A stretch of DNA of 64,000 nt from Streptomyces sp. NBC_00513 (lineage in GTDB: Bacteria; Actinomycetota; Actinomycetes; Streptomycetales; Streptomycetaceae). Position numbers and translations under genes: made by a program. The notes under the pieces were generated by a model. That model did not search any database. It saw only the letters and a program-made list of their open reading frames with translations, and was not told the DNA's origin. This document shows positions 1 to 8,489 of the stretch, piece by piece (position 1 is the stretch's first letter; each line of letters begins with the position of its first letter). The stretch covers positions 1,364,001 to 1,428,000 of the forward strand of contig NZ_CP107845.1 in assembly GCF_041431415.1 (NCBI RefSeq), written 5' to 3'.

Positions 1-270
1 CTCGGTCCGCTCGGCCCAGGCCTTGGTGGCCTCCAGGTCGAGGAGGTCCACGGTGTCGCCGACGACGGTGGCGCCGCCGTGTGCGTAGCGGGCCGCGTCC
101 ACGGCCTCCGCGAGGCGCGTCGGGTCGGCGTCGGCCGCGACGACCACCGCGCCCGCCTCGGCGAGGCGGAGCAGGGCGGCCTGGCCCGCGGGCCCACCGG
201 CCCCGGCCACCGCGATCACCGCTCCGTGCAGCTTCCCGTCACCGTTGCCGGTGTTACCGGAGCCGTTCAT
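1..270 (-). CDS. SDR-family NAD(P)-dependent oxidoreductase, N-terminal part (cut by window edge)
   Basis: The first 90 residues of a short-chain dehydrogenase/reductase are visible; the rest lies left of the window. After a Gly/Asn-rich leader comes a beta strand and the dinucleotide-binding loop AGAGGPAGQ (about residues 22-30). Next comes the second Rossmann strand ending VVAADAD, whose acidic residue is where such enzymes bind the NAD ribose. The ATG start at 270 has AGGAGG upstream. It lies 26 bases after the DUF6421 gene on the same strand, so the two are probably one operon. The substrate cannot be told from this fragment. Confidence 0.8.
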   Translation of the reverse strand, partial: MNGSGNTGNGDGKLHGAVIAVAGAGGPAGQAALLRLAEAGAVVVAADADPTRLAEAVDAARYAHGGATVVGDTVDLLDLEATKAWAERTE

Positions 271-296
271 CTGTGCAGCCTCCTGTGGGCGAGAGC

Positions 297-1703
297 TCAC
301 GCGGCGGCCTGCTCGGCCGTCTCGGCGTTCAGGGCGGTGATGCCCTTCGTGGAGGCGATCACACCCTTGAGCTTCTTGGCGAGGGCCTCATAGAACATGC
401 TCAGGGGAAACTCGTCCGGAAGCACGTCGTCGACGAGCTTGCGCGGAGGCAGGGTGAGGTCGAGGGCGTCGGGGCCCTTCGCCCACTTGGAGCCCGGGTG
501 CGGGGCGAGGTAGGTGGAGACCAGCTCGTAGGCCTTGAACCAGTGGACGAGCTTCGGGCGGTCGATGCCGGCCCGGTAGAGGTCCTCGATCTCGGCGCAC
601 AGCTGGTTGGTGACCTGCGGGGCGCGCATCCAGTCGATCTTCAGCTTGTTGTCCGTCCAGCGCACGACGTCGTGCTTGTGGAGGTACGCGAAGAGCAGCT
701 GGCCGCCGAGGCCGTCGTAGTTGCGGTTGCGGTCGCCGGAGACCGGGAAGCGGAACATCCGGTCGAAGAGGACGGCGTACTGCACGTCACGGCCGTGCTC
801 GTTGCCCTCGGACTCCAGCTTCACGGCCTCCTTGAAGGCGGTGAGGTCGCAGCGCAGCTCCTCGAGGCCGTACATCCAGAACGGCTGGCGCTGCTTGATC
901 ATGAAGGGGTCGAACGGCAGGTCGCCGTGGCTGTGGGTGCGGTCGTGGACCATGTCCCACAGCACGAAGGCCTTCTCGCAGCGGTGCTGGTCCTCGACCA
1001 TGGCGGCGATGTCCTCGGGCAGCTCGATGCCCAGGATGTCCACGGCCGCCTCGGTGACCCGGCGGTAGCGCGCGGCCTCGCGGTCACAGAAGATGCCGCC
1101 CCAGGTGAAGCGCTCGGGGGCCTCGCGCACGGCGATGGTCTCCGGGAAGAGCACGGCGGAGTGGGTGTCGTAGCCCGGGGTGAAGTCCTCGAAGGTGATG
1201 CCGAGGAAGAGCGGGTTGTCGTACCGGGTGCGCTCCAGCTCGGCGAGCCACTCGGGCCACACCATCTTCAGCACGACGGCCTCGAAGTTGCGGTCCAGGT
1301 TGCCGTTCTGCGTGTACATCGGGAAGACGACGAGGTGCTGGAGGCCGTCGGCGCGCCCGGAGGCCGGGTGAAAGGCCAGCAGGGAGTCGAGGAAGTCCGG
1401 CACGCGGAAGTCGTCCGCGACCCACTTGCGCAGGTCCGCGACGAGCGCGGCGTGGTACTCGGTGGCGTGCGGCAGCAGCGGGGACAGCGCGAGCACGGCG
1501 TCCGCGACGCGCTCCACGACGGCCTCGACCTCGACGCGCGCGGGGGCTCCCTCGGCCTCGAAGTCGATCGAGCCGTCGGCCGACTGCCAGGGGCGGATCT
1601 CCTCCACGGCGGCCTTGAGCGCGAGCCACGCGGGCTGGTCCACTACCCGCGTTTCCGCGGTTGTCACGGCACCGCCGACGCCCGGCACAAGAGTTTCCGT
1701 CAT
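297..1703 (-). CDS. DUF6421 family protein
   Basis: A 468-residue soluble protein that I recognise as the actinobacterial DUF6421 family; no biochemical function is known to me. It has no signal peptide or membrane segment. It is rich in aromatic, His and acidic residues, for example HDRTHSHGDLPFDP near the middle, which resembles a metal- or cofactor-binding patch, but that is a guess. The ATG at 1703 (MTETLV) is preferred over an upstream in-frame start at 1730 because GGAGGAAG sits just before it. It is followed by an SDR oxidoreductase on the same strand. An imperfect dyad at 1720-1760 lies just upstream of the ribosome binding site. Confidence 0.88.
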   Translation of the reverse strand: MTETLVPGVGGAVTTAETRVVDQPAWLALKAAVEEIRPWQSADGSIDFEAEGAPARVEVEAVVERVADAVLALSPLLPHATEYHAALVADLRKWVADDFRVPDFLDSLLAFHPASGRADGLQHLVVFPMYTQNGNLDRNFEAVVLKMVWPEWLAELERTRYDNPLFLGITFEDFTPGYDTHSAVLFPETIAVREAPERFTWGGIFCDREAARYRRVTEAAVDILGIELPEDIAAMVEDQHRCEKAFVLWDMVHDRTHSHGDLPFDPFMIKQRQPFWMYGLEELRCDLTAFKEAVKLESEGNEHGRDVQYAVLFDRMFRFPVSGDRNRNYDGLGGQLLFAYLHKHDVVRWTDNKLKIDWMRAPQVTNQLCAEIEDLYRAGIDRPKLVHWFKAYELVSTYLAPHPGSKWAKGPDALDLTLPPRKLVDDVLPDEFPLSMFYEALAKKLKGVIASTKGITALNAETAEQAAA

Positions 1704-1719
1704 GTCACTTCCTCCACAG

Positions 1720-1760
1720 GAGAACCTCACGTCAAGACAGCGTATGCATGTGAGGCTCTC
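1720..1760 (-). promoter_or_regulatory. Imperfect inverted repeat upstream of the DUF6421 gene
   Basis: GAGAACCTCAC (1720-1730) and GTGAGGCTCTC (1750-1760) pair with one mismatch across a 19-base spacer, 17 bases upstream of the start codon. An AT-rich GATAATTT (minus strand, near 1785) may be a -10 element, which would place the dyad in the 5' leader. It could be an operator or a leader hairpin; no regulator can be assigned. Confidence 0.35.
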
Positions 1761-1981
1761 CCACTCAAGAGAGAACTCGGGAAATTATCCTGCCTCACCC
1801 CCCGCTTCGCCGAAATTCTTCCCGTCCTTCACGGTGGAAGCCAAGCCTCCGGTCTTCCCTCCCCATACCCCGCGGACCTGCGAGAACGCCTTCGGGACCG
1901 CTCCGGGCACCGAAGGCGCGCCGGCTCGGGACGTCGAGGACCGAGGGCGGCGGGCCCGCTCCCGACCTCCCGTGATCCTGC

Positions 1982-3106
1982 TCACTCGGCGCCGCGGAAG
2001 TGCGGGATGACGCGCTCTCCCCACTGGCGCAGCGTCTCCAGGCAGGCCTCCTGGGGCACCGTGCCCATCTGGATCAGGCACATCACCTCGTCCGCGCCGG
2101 CCGCCCGGAGCCGCTCCACGTGGGCGATGGCGTCGTCGGCGCTCCCGTAGGCGTGATCGGCGTTGAACGTGGCCGTGGCGGTGGGCCGCACCGGGATGTC
2201 CTGCTCGTGCAGTCGGGCCACGACCTGCTCGGCGGCCCTGCGCATCTCGGCCGGCTCGTCGGCGCCCGCCACCACCGCCTCGTCCGGGACGCCCGCCCCT
2301 CCGTACCAGTGGCCGATCGACTGGGCGAAGAAGCGCTGCCCCCGGACGCCGATCCGGCGGGCCTCGGCCGGGTCGTCGAGCACGATCGTCGGACAGAGCA
2401 CGGAGAAGTGGTCGTTGACGGCGGTCGACACGAAGCGCGACCCGTCCCGCCCGACGATCGCCCCGTCGTACACGGCGCGCATCCGCGCGATCGACTCCGG
2501 ACCCGCGAAGCCCATCACCAAAGCCCCGATCCCCAGCTCGGCCGCCTGTACGAGGGTCTCCGCGCGACTGCACGCCAGGAAGAGCGGCGGGTGCGGGGTC
2601 TGGGTCGGTCGGGGCAGGATCGGGTGCGGGCCGATGTCCAGCAGTTCGCCGCGGTACTCCAGCTCCTCCTCCTGCCAGGCCCTGCCGATGATCCGCAGCG
2701 CCTCCTCCACCTCGGCGGTGGTCCGGTCCTTGTCCACCCCGCACAGGGAGGTCTCCTGCGTGGTGCCGCCCCGCCCGGCCCCCAGGTCGAGCCGGCCGCC
2801 GGACAGCAGGTCGAGCATGGCGGCGCGCTCCGCGACCCGGACCGGATGGTTGAAGTTGAAGGGCATGCACACGACGCCGTGCCCGATGCGTATGGTGTCG
2901 GTCCGGGCCGCGACCCAGGTGAGGAAGATCTCCGGGGCCGACATGTGTGCGTACCACTTCAACGAGTGGTGCTCGACGGCCCAGATCCGGTCGAATCCCA
3001 TGCGTTCGGCGAGTACGGCCTGCTCGACGCAGTCGCGGATGACCTGGTGTTCCCGTTCCGCGGTCGGATCGGCCAGCTGAGCTTCGAAGATCACGGAGAA
3101 TTTCAC
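1982..3106 (-). CDS. LLM-class (luciferase-like) flavin-dependent oxidoreductase
   Basis: A 374-residue protein of the bacterial luciferase-like monooxygenase family, which use FMN/F420-type flavin in a TIM barrel. Visible signatures are the N-terminal KFSVIFEAQ strand, EHHSLKWYAHMSAPE, a GHGVVCMPFNFNHPVRVAE block and LDLLSGGRLDLGAGRG, all typical of the fold. The GTG start at 3106 is chosen because TGGAGG precedes it and it is where family similarity begins; the frame stays open upstream. It is divergent from a PadR-family gene 49 bases away, which is likely its regulator. The substrate is unknown; related enzymes oxidise small organic molecules. Confidence 0.9.
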   Translation of the reverse strand: MKFSVIFEAQLADPTAEREHQVIRDCVEQAVLAERMGFDRIWAVEHHSLKWYAHMSAPEIFLTWVAARTDTIRIGHGVVCMPFNFNHPVRVAERAAMLDLLSGGRLDLGAGRGGTTQETSLCGVDKDRTTAEVEEALRIIGRAWQEEELEYRGELLDIGPHPILPRPTQTPHPPLFLACSRAETLVQAAELGIGALVMGFAGPESIARMRAVYDGAIVGRDGSRFVSTAVNDHFSVLCPTIVLDDPAEARRIGVRGQRFFAQSIGHWYGGAGVPDEAVVAGADEPAEMRRAAEQVVARLHEQDIPVRPTATATFNADHAYGSADDAIAHVERLRAAGADEVMCLIQMGTVPQEACLETLRQWGERVIPHFRGAE

Positions 3107-3155
3107 GATGCCTCCAGAGTTGCGTCCCGTGCCCGGCCTTGCTTCGATTCGGAAT

Positions 3156-3824
3156 ATGACTAGTAGTAATAAGTCGAGGAAGCAAGACCTCCCGCAGGTC
3201 CTTCCGCCGACCGCGTGGGCGGTTCTCGGCCTGCTGTCCTTCCCCGGGGAACGCACGGGCTACGAGCTGAAGAAGTGGGCGGACTCCTCACTGCGGTTCT
3301 TCTACTGGTCGCCGGCGATCAGCCAGATCTACGCCGAACTGCGCCGCCTGGAGGAACTGGGGTACGCGGCCTCCGTCCGCTCGGGCCCCGAGGAAGTGCG
3401 GACCAAGCGGCGCTACGCCATCACCGACGCGGGCCGCACTGCCCTGGCCGGGTGGGCCTCGGACACCGCCGAGGCCGGGCCCCCGGTCCTCAAGCACGGG
3501 CTGCTGCTGCGGATCTGGCTCGGACACCTGGCCGAACCGGCGCTGCTGCGCGCGATGGTGGAGGACCATCTGGAACGGACCCGGGGCGAACTGGCCGCCG
3601 TTCGGGAGGCCGTGGAACACGCGGGCGGGGTGAGCGAGTGGGCCTTCCCCACCCTCGCGCTGCGTTGGAGCGAGCGGCAGCACCTGGCCGAGCTGGAGCT
3701 GGCCGAGGCCCTGCTGGCCGACCTGGCCGAGGTCGAGGCGGTCGCCGCCCCGCGGGCCGAGACCGCTCCCGGCGCCGGAGCGAGCACCGCCGGAACCGAG
3801 GGCGGACCCGGCGCCGGGGCCTGA
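3156..3824 (+). CDS. PadR-family transcriptional regulator
   Basis: A 222-residue regulator. The N-terminal winged helix (about residues 15-85) shows the PadR pattern: LGLLSFPGERTGYELKKW, then SQIYAELRRLEELGY and KRRYAITDAGR. A long C-terminal helical dimerisation region follows (about 100-190) and then a disordered Ala/Gly-rich tail. The ATG at 3156 (MTSSNKSRKQ) fits the family; an earlier ATG at 3108 would overlap the divergent promoter. Its position back-to-back with the luciferase-like oxidoreductase suggests that it controls that gene and itself, as is common for PadR repressors. The inducer is unknown. Confidence 0.9.
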   Translation: MTSSNKSRKQDLPQVLPPTAWAVLGLLSFPGERTGYELKKWADSSLRFFYWSPAISQIYAELRRLEELGYAASVRSGPEEVRTKRRYAITDAGRTALAGWASDTAEAGPPVLKHGLLLRIWLGHLAEPALLRAMVEDHLERTRGELAAVREAVEHAGGVSEWAFPTLALRWSERQHLAELELAEALLADLAEVEAVAAPRAETAPGAGASTAGTEGGPGAGA

Positions 3825-3827
3825 GTC

Positions 3828-3849
3828 ACGGACGCCGGCGTACGTCCGT
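3828..3849 (+). terminator. Weak hairpin after the PadR gene
   Basis: ACGGACG (3828-3834) pairs perfectly with CGTCCGT (3843-3849) around an eight-base loop, starting four bases after the PadR stop codon. There is no T tract, so termination is possible but not certain. Confidence 0.35.
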
Positions 3850-4060
3850 CAAGCCGATGGGGACGCGCCCACGCCCGGGTGACACGGGGACGGCCCGGCG
3901 GGCCGTACGAGCCCGACGGGAAAAGGCCGGCACGCTCCCGCGCGTCCCGCACGGGCGGTCCCATCGCACGGTCGGCGCACTAGCATGCGCCTCACCGCGC
4001 GCGGCCGGTCGGGACACCGCGACCGTGCGGGGAGCCGCCGTCGACGGAAGCGAGAGAACC

Positions 4061-4753
4061 TTGACTTTCCTCACCATCGGTCATCGCGGGGTCATGGGCG
4101 TCGAACCGGAGAACACGCTGCGGTCGTTCGCCCGCGCGCAGCGATCCGGCATGGACGTCATCGCCCTGGATGTACGCCTGAGCAAGGACGGCGCCCTCGT
4201 CGTACTGCACGACGAGGAGGTGGACCGCACCACCGACGGAGCCGGCCCCGTCGCCGAACTCACCTTGGCCGAACTGCGCACGCTGGACGCCGGGCAGGGC
4301 GAACGGGTGCCGGTCCTGGACGAGGTGGCGGACGCGGTGGAGGTACCGCTCCAGGTCTGCGTCCAGGACCCGGCCACCGCCGAGGCGCTCGCCCGGTGGA
4401 TCCTGCGCCGCGACCTGACCTCGCGGGTCGAGGTCGCCTCGTACGACGACGCGGTGCTCGCGGAGGTCACCCGGCTGGTGCCCGGCGTGCGCGGCTGCCT
4501 CTACGCCGACCGGCACGAGGCGCAGCGCAGGGTCATCGAGGACCGGGCGCCGGCAGCGGGCGCCGAGACCGTCGCCCTGGAGATCCACCGACTCAACCTG
4601 GCGCTCGTGGAGTCGCTCCACGCGGAGGGGCTGCGGGTGACCGGGCGGACCGTCAACACCCTGGAGCACCTGCGGCTGGCGCGCGCCCTCCAACTGGACG
4701 GCGTGATCACGGACTTCCCGGAGATCCGCAGCACCGGCCGCTTCACCGCCTGA
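4061..4753 (+). CDS. Glycerophosphodiester phosphodiesterase family protein, one expected metal ligand replaced
   Basis: A 230-residue cytoplasmic TIM-barrel protein of the GDPD family, which hydrolyses glycerophosphodiesters to glycerol 3-phosphate and an alcohol. It has GHRG (7-10), PENT (16-19), the SKDG loop and VVLHD, where His50 is the second catalytic histidine. In most members the second strand reads E-x-D, with both acids binding the metal; here it reads ALD (35-37), so the Glu is Ala35. Activity may be weak or altered. The TTG start at 4061 follows GGAAGCGAGAG and directly begins the conserved MTFLTIGHRG; a GTG at 4024 has no ribosome binding site. Confidence 0.83.
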   Translation: MTFLTIGHRGVMGVEPENTLRSFARAQRSGMDVIALDVRLSKDGALVVLHDEEVDRTTDGAGPVAELTLAELRTLDAGQGERVPVLDEVADAVEVPLQVCVQDPATAEALARWILRRDLTSRVEVASYDDAVLAEVTRLVPGVRGCLYADRHEAQRRVIEDRAPAAGAETVALEIHRLNLALVESLHAEGLRVTGRTVNTLEHLRLARALQLDGVITDFPEIRSTGRFTA

Positions 4754-4796
4754 CCAGTCGCGTCGAGCGCCGGGACCCGGCCAACCGCAGGGCGCG

Positions 4797-5336
4797 CTAC
4801 AGCGACTTGACCAGCAGCTCGAAGGCCAGGTCCTCACGGCGCGGCTTGCCGAAGCGCTCGTCGCCGTACGGGAAGGGGCTCAGCTCGCCGGTGCGCGCGT
4901 AGCCGCGGCGCACGTAGTAGGCGATGAGCTCCTCCCGTACGTTGATCACCGTCATCCGCATCTCCTTGACGTCCCACTGCTCGCGGGCGCGGCGCTCCGC
5001 CTCGGCCAGGATCTCCTTGCCGAGGCCGCCGCCCTGAAGGCCGGGGCGGACGGCGAACATCCCGAAGTAGGCGTGGTCGCCGCGGTGCGCGAGGTGACAG
5101 CAGGCGACGATCTCGCCCGCGCGTTCGACGACGAGGAGCACGCTGTCCGGGCCGCCGATGACCTGGCGGACACCGTTCTCGTCGGTGCGCTGTCCGTCGA
5201 GGTGGTCCGCCTCCGTGGTCCAGCCGCCGCGGCTGGCGTCCCCGCGGTAGGCCGACTCGACGAGCGCCACGAGTTCCGGCACGTCGGCCTCGACGGCGCT
5301 GCGATAACTCAGTTCGGTGGGGTGGGCGGTCGACAT
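4797..5336 (-). CDS. GNAT-family N-acetyltransferase
   Basis: A 179-residue single-domain GCN5-type acetyltransferase that would transfer acetyl from acetyl-CoA to an amine. The acetyl-CoA loop is clear: FAVRPGLQGGGLGKEIL with the Q/R-x-x-G-x-G/A pattern. It is followed by the beta5-alpha4 region RMTVINVREELIAYYVRRGY. The ATG at 5336 (MSTAHPTELS) has GGAAG upstream and is preferred over an earlier in-frame start at 5363. It is convergent with the GDPD gene and divergent from the DUF5134 gene. The acceptor substrate is unknown. Confidence 0.9.
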   Translation of the reverse strand: MSTAHPTELSYRSAVEADVPELVALVESAYRGDASRGGWTTEADHLDGQRTDENGVRQVIGGPDSVLLVVERAGEIVACCHLAHRGDHAYFGMFAVRPGLQGGGLGKEILAEAERRAREQWDVKEMRMTVINVREELIAYYVRRGYARTGELSPFPYGDERFGKPRREDLAFELLVKSL

Positions 5337-5467
5337 CGACGGCTCCGTTCTTCCTCTGGGCACATGCCGCGCCTGGCACGGTATGGAGAGCCTAACCCGG
5401 GCCGGCGTGCGGACCTGCGGACAGGGGCATCTCTTCCGGTGAAGCCGACGAACCGGGGGGTTCCGCC

Positions 5468-6061
5468 GTGCACGGATCCGCGATGTCCTCCATCTCCTCC
5501 GTCCTTTCCGCCTGGCTGCTCGTGCTGCTGTGCGCCGTGAGCGGGACCTACTGTCTGCTGCGCGCGAGCAGAGCCGGCGGGGAGGGCCGCGGGCCGGCGG
5601 CGGGCGAGGCCGTGATGGGACTCGGGATGGCCGTGATGGCCGTACCGCCGGGGACCGGGGCGTGGGGCGCGCGGATCCTGCTGGGCGCGTTCTGCGGCGC
5701 CGCCCTGCACGCGCTGTGGCTGCTGCGCGACGGCGCCCACCACACGCACCACCTGGTGGGCTCCCTGGCGATGGCCTACATGGCCTACCAGGGCCTGGCG
5801 ATGACAGCCGGACACGGGCACGGCCCGGCGGTCGGGGCGGCGCGCGGGATGCCGCTGGTGACCGGGGTGCTGCTCGTCTACTTCACGGGGTACGTGCTGC
5901 TCGCGGGGGCCCGGCTGATGGCCGGCGGGGGCGGGCGGCCCGTGGTGTCCGCGGCGGGCGGGCAGTCCCTCGCGTCGGCCGTCGGCGGGACCGGCGAACT
6001 GACCCGGGCCTGTCGACTCGCCATGGGCATCGGCATGTTGGCGATGCTGCCGGGCATGTGA
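5468..6061 (+). CDS. DUF5134 family integral membrane protein
   Basis: A 197-residue hydrophobic protein with about five or six membrane spans: roughly residues 10-30, 47-64, 68-86, 95-114, 124-147 and a C-terminal helix. It carries a His-rich segment (DGAHHTHH and GHGHG) and several Met residues near membrane segments. It matches the streptomycete DUF5134 family, whose function is unknown; the His/Met pattern might suggest metal binding, which is inference. The GTG at 5468 has a GGGGGG purine run seven bases upstream, better than the internal ATG at 5483. It precedes an M56-type peptidase gene on the same strand, a common arrangement. Confidence 0.82.
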   Translation: MHGSAMSSISSVLSAWLLVLLCAVSGTYCLLRASRAGGEGRGPAAGEAVMGLGMAVMAVPPGTGAWGARILLGAFCGAALHALWLLRDGAHHTHHLVGSLAMAYMAYQGLAMTAGHGHGPAVGAARGMPLVTGVLLVYFTGYVLLAGARLMAGGGGRPVVSAAGGQSLASAVGGTGELTRACRLAMGIGMLAMLPGM

Positions 6062-6153
6062 GGTCCCGGGCGGGCCGCACCGGCACGTGTCCTGCGTCAC
6101 CAATGCGCCGAGGCGATACCCGGGGGAGGTCTCGCGCTCATAGGCTGGCGACC

Positions 6154-7092
6154 ATGATGGTCCCCGCCGCCCTTCTGCTGCTCGGCGCACTGACCGCTGT
6201 GCTCGCTCCCCGTCTGCTGGCCCGGGCCCGATGGCCCGACCGCGAGCCGGTCGTCGCGCTGTGGGTGTGGCAGTGCGTGGTGGGCGCGGTGCTCCTGTGC
6301 CTGGCGCTGTCGATGGTCTTGAGCGCGGCGGCCGCCTGGCCGGCGGTCCGGGGCCGGCTCTTCGCGTCCGCGCCGCACGGGGTGGCCGACGCGTACGCGC
6401 TGGGTACGGCGGGCGGGCCCTGGGCCATCGGCACCGCGCTGGTCCTCGCGGGCGGCGGACTGTGGACGGGCGCGATGCTGACGCGCGAGGTGCTGCGGGC
6501 GCGGGCCCGACGGCGCGTGGGGGCGGCCGAACTCCGGGACCGGGCCCCGCTGTTGCCCGGCGAGGACCCCGCGGCGGCGCGCCTCGTCGTCCTGGAGGGT
6601 TCCCGGCCCGAGGCGTGGTGGCAGCCGGGGGCGGTCCCGCGCCTGGTGGTCAGCACCGCGGCGTTGGGGCGGCTCAAGGGCAGCCAGCTGGACGCGGTGC
6701 TGGCGCACGAACAGGGTCACGTGGCGGCCCGGCACGACTGGTTGTTGCACTGCTCGCGGGCGCTCGCCCAGGGGTTCCCGCAGATCCCGGTGTTCGCGGC
6801 GTTCGAGGCCGAGATGCACCGGTTGGTGGAGCTCGCCGCCGATGACGTGGCCTCGCGGCGCTTCGGGCGGCTGACGATCGCGCTCGCCCTGGTGGGGCTC
6901 AACGAGGACCGCGGTGTCTTCGGCCCCTGCCCCACCCCGCAGGCCCACGTACCGCAGCGGGTGCGGCGCCTGCTGTCGGCGGCGCCCCGCCTGTCACCGG
7001 TCCGTCGGCTGCGTCTGACGGCCCTGGCGACCCTGGTCCCGGCGGTGCCGCTGCTGGTCGCGTTCGTACCGGGCCTCAGCGCGCTGACGTAG
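6154..7092 (+). CDS. M56-family (BlaR1-like) membrane metallopeptidase
   Basis: A 312-residue membrane zinc protease. Two hydrophobic segments near the N terminus (1-20 and 34-57) and one at about 90-108 precede a cytoplasmic loop. The peptidase domain has the zinc motif HEQGH (185-189) and the downstream ELAADD (third ligand Glu226), and the protein ends in a C-terminal membrane helix. Such proteins cleave repressors or anti-sigma factors in response to signals. BlaI-type repressor genes often sit beside them, but none is adjacent here. ATG 6154 or 6157 could be the start; the ribosome binding site is weak. Confidence 0.87.
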   Translation: MMVPAALLLLGALTAVLAPRLLARARWPDREPVVALWVWQCVVGAVLLCLALSMVLSAAAAWPAVRGRLFASAPHGVADAYALGTAGGPWAIGTALVLAGGGLWTGAMLTREVLRARARRRVGAAELRDRAPLLPGEDPAAARLVVLEGSRPEAWWQPGAVPRLVVSTAALGRLKGSQLDAVLAHEQGHVAARHDWLLHCSRALAQGFPQIPVFAAFEAEMHRLVELAADDVASRRFGRLTIALALVGLNEDRGVFGPCPTPQAHVPQRVRRLLSAAPRLSPVRRLRLTALATLVPAVPLLVAFVPGLSALT

Positions 7093-7125
7093 GGCCCCGG
7101 TCGCGAGCGGTGCGAGGATCTCCGC

Positions 7126-7788
7126 ATGCGGAATGACCTCGTACGGATTGCCGGGATCTCCTGCGCGCTGCTCGCCGCCGTTCTGACGGTGCTCGTGGTG
7201 AGACGGTGGGACCCGCTGATCTCCTTCGACGACGGGGTCGCCCGGGACCTGCACGCGCACGCCGTCACGCACCCCGGGGTCACCCACCTGGCGCGGGTGC
7301 TCTCCGACTGGGTCTGGGACCCGTGGACCATGCGCGCCCTGGCCGCGGCCGCCTGCCTCCTGTTGTGGTGGCGGGGTGACCGCAACCGCGCGATGCGGGT
7401 CGCGGTCGCCGCCCTCGTGGCCTCGGTGGTGCAGCAGGGGTTGAAGGCGCTGGTGGGTCGGGAGCGGCCGGAGTGGCCGGACCCGGTGGACTCGGCCCAC
7501 TTCGCCGCGTATCCGTCCGGGCACGCGATGACGGCGACCGTGGTGTGCGGAACGCTGCTCTGGCTGCTGCCCGAGCAGACCCCGAGGACGAAGGCGGCCG
7601 CCGCGTGGACCCTCGCCGTCGTCTCGGTCGTCGGGGTCGGCCTCACCCGGCTCTACCTCGGCGTCCACTGGTTCTCGGACGTGCTCGCCGGCTGGCTGCT
7701 GGGCGTGGCCCTGGTCGCGCTCGTGACGCTGTGGCGGCCCCGCTCCGGGCGACCCCCCGCGTCGCCCGGAGCACCCGGCCCCGCCTGA
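7126..7788 (+). CDS. PAP2-family (type 2) membrane phosphatase
   Basis: A 220-residue polytopic membrane protein of the phosphatidic-acid-phosphatase/bromoperoxidase family. All three catalytic blocks are present: KALVGRERP (Lys107 to Pro115), PSGH (130-133) and TRLYLGVHWFSD, with Arg175, His181 and Asp185. Five or six helices surround them. Family members dephosphorylate lipid phosphates such as undecaprenyl diphosphate or phosphatidic acid at the outer membrane face. ATG 7126 follows GAGGA. It lies 33 bases after the M56 gene on the same strand. Confidence 0.92.
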   Translation: MRNDLVRIAGISCALLAAVLTVLVVRRWDPLISFDDGVARDLHAHAVTHPGVTHLARVLSDWVWDPWTMRALAAAACLLLWWRGDRNRAMRVAVAALVASVVQQGLKALVGRERPEWPDPVDSAHFAAYPSGHAMTATVVCGTLLWLLPEQTPRTKAAAAWTLAVVSVVGVGLTRLYLGVHWFSDVLAGWLLGVALVALVTLWRPRSGRPPASPGAPGPA

Positions 7789-7802
7789 GGGATCGCGATC
7801 CC
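7789..7802. repeat. 14-base perfect palindrome just after the PAP2 stop codon
   Basis: GGGATCGCGATCCC begins at the base after the stop codon. It may be a chance palindrome or a short operator; it is too compact to be a good terminator. Confidence 0.4.
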
Positions 7803-7896
7803 GTCGGTCGGGCGACGGCTCCTGCGGCCAGGATGCGCGCGTCCGGCGCGCCACGCCGGTCGGGGTCCTCGGCGGGTCCTGTGGCAGGCTCTGATC

Positions 7897-8349
7897 ATGG
7901 ACGCACCCTCGCGCGGCGCCTGGTCGCGCGCCGGAATCAGCCGTGACGGCGGACCGCTGCGGGAGACCGACACCGTCGTGTGGCTCCAGAGCGGCAGGTT
8001 CTACGCGGACAGTCGCGGTTTCGCCGGCACCACCTCCTACGAGGGCGGGCAGGTCACCTTCCACCACGAGGTGGGCGTCCCCGGGCACGACGTGGGAACC
8101 CTGCGCCGGGAGGGGGCGGGCCTGGTGGAGACCGGCACGAACCTCGACGGGAGCACCTTCCTGGAGGTCTGGATCCCCCTGGGCGACGGGGCCGACGAGG
8201 GGGGCGACGCCGCCGGGGCGGCCGGGGGGACGCGCGGGGACGAGGGGTCGTGGCGCGTCGGCGGCACCCAGACGGTCCGGGTGGGGGCGCACGTCGTGCA
8301 CGTGGACGGGGCCGGGGTCGGCGCGCACTTCCGGCTGCCGCCCCACTGA
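7897..8349 (+). CDS. Hypothetical protein, beta-rich, possibly lipocalin-like
   Basis: A 150-residue soluble protein with no signal peptide or membrane segment. I do not recognise it with confidence. The opening WSRAGISRDGG, then TVVWLQSGRFYADSRGF and alternating hydrophobic strands, resembles the small beta-barrel (lipocalin-like, HRI1-type) proteins seen in actinobacteria. A low-complexity Gly/Ala/Asp insert lies at about residues 97-115, before the last strands. ATG 7897 is the only sensible start. It stands alone between the PAP2 gene and a membrane-protein gene; nothing points to a pathway. Confidence 0.65.
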   Translation: MDAPSRGAWSRAGISRDGGPLRETDTVVWLQSGRFYADSRGFAGTTSYEGGQVTFHHEVGVPGHDVGTLRREGAGLVETGTNLDGSTFLEVWIPLGDGADEGGDAAGAAGGTRGDEGSWRVGGTQTVRVGAHVVHVDGAGVGAHFRLPPH

Positions 8350-8489
8350 TCCGTTCGGCCCGCGACCCGACCGGCCTGGTCCCGTTCGCGGAGGCCCCGC
8401 TCCCCGCGTCGAACGCGACGGTCCGGCGTACGTTGGAACGTGAGGCAGGAACCTGAGGCAGGGTGCGGGCGGCAGGAAGGCCGGAGCCC

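Noticed and set aside
5309..6190. Minus-strand 293-codon frame opposite the DUF5134 gene
   Set aside because: It is Arg/Pro/Gly-rich and lacks any domain, while the plus strand encodes a clear membrane protein with a good ribosome binding site.
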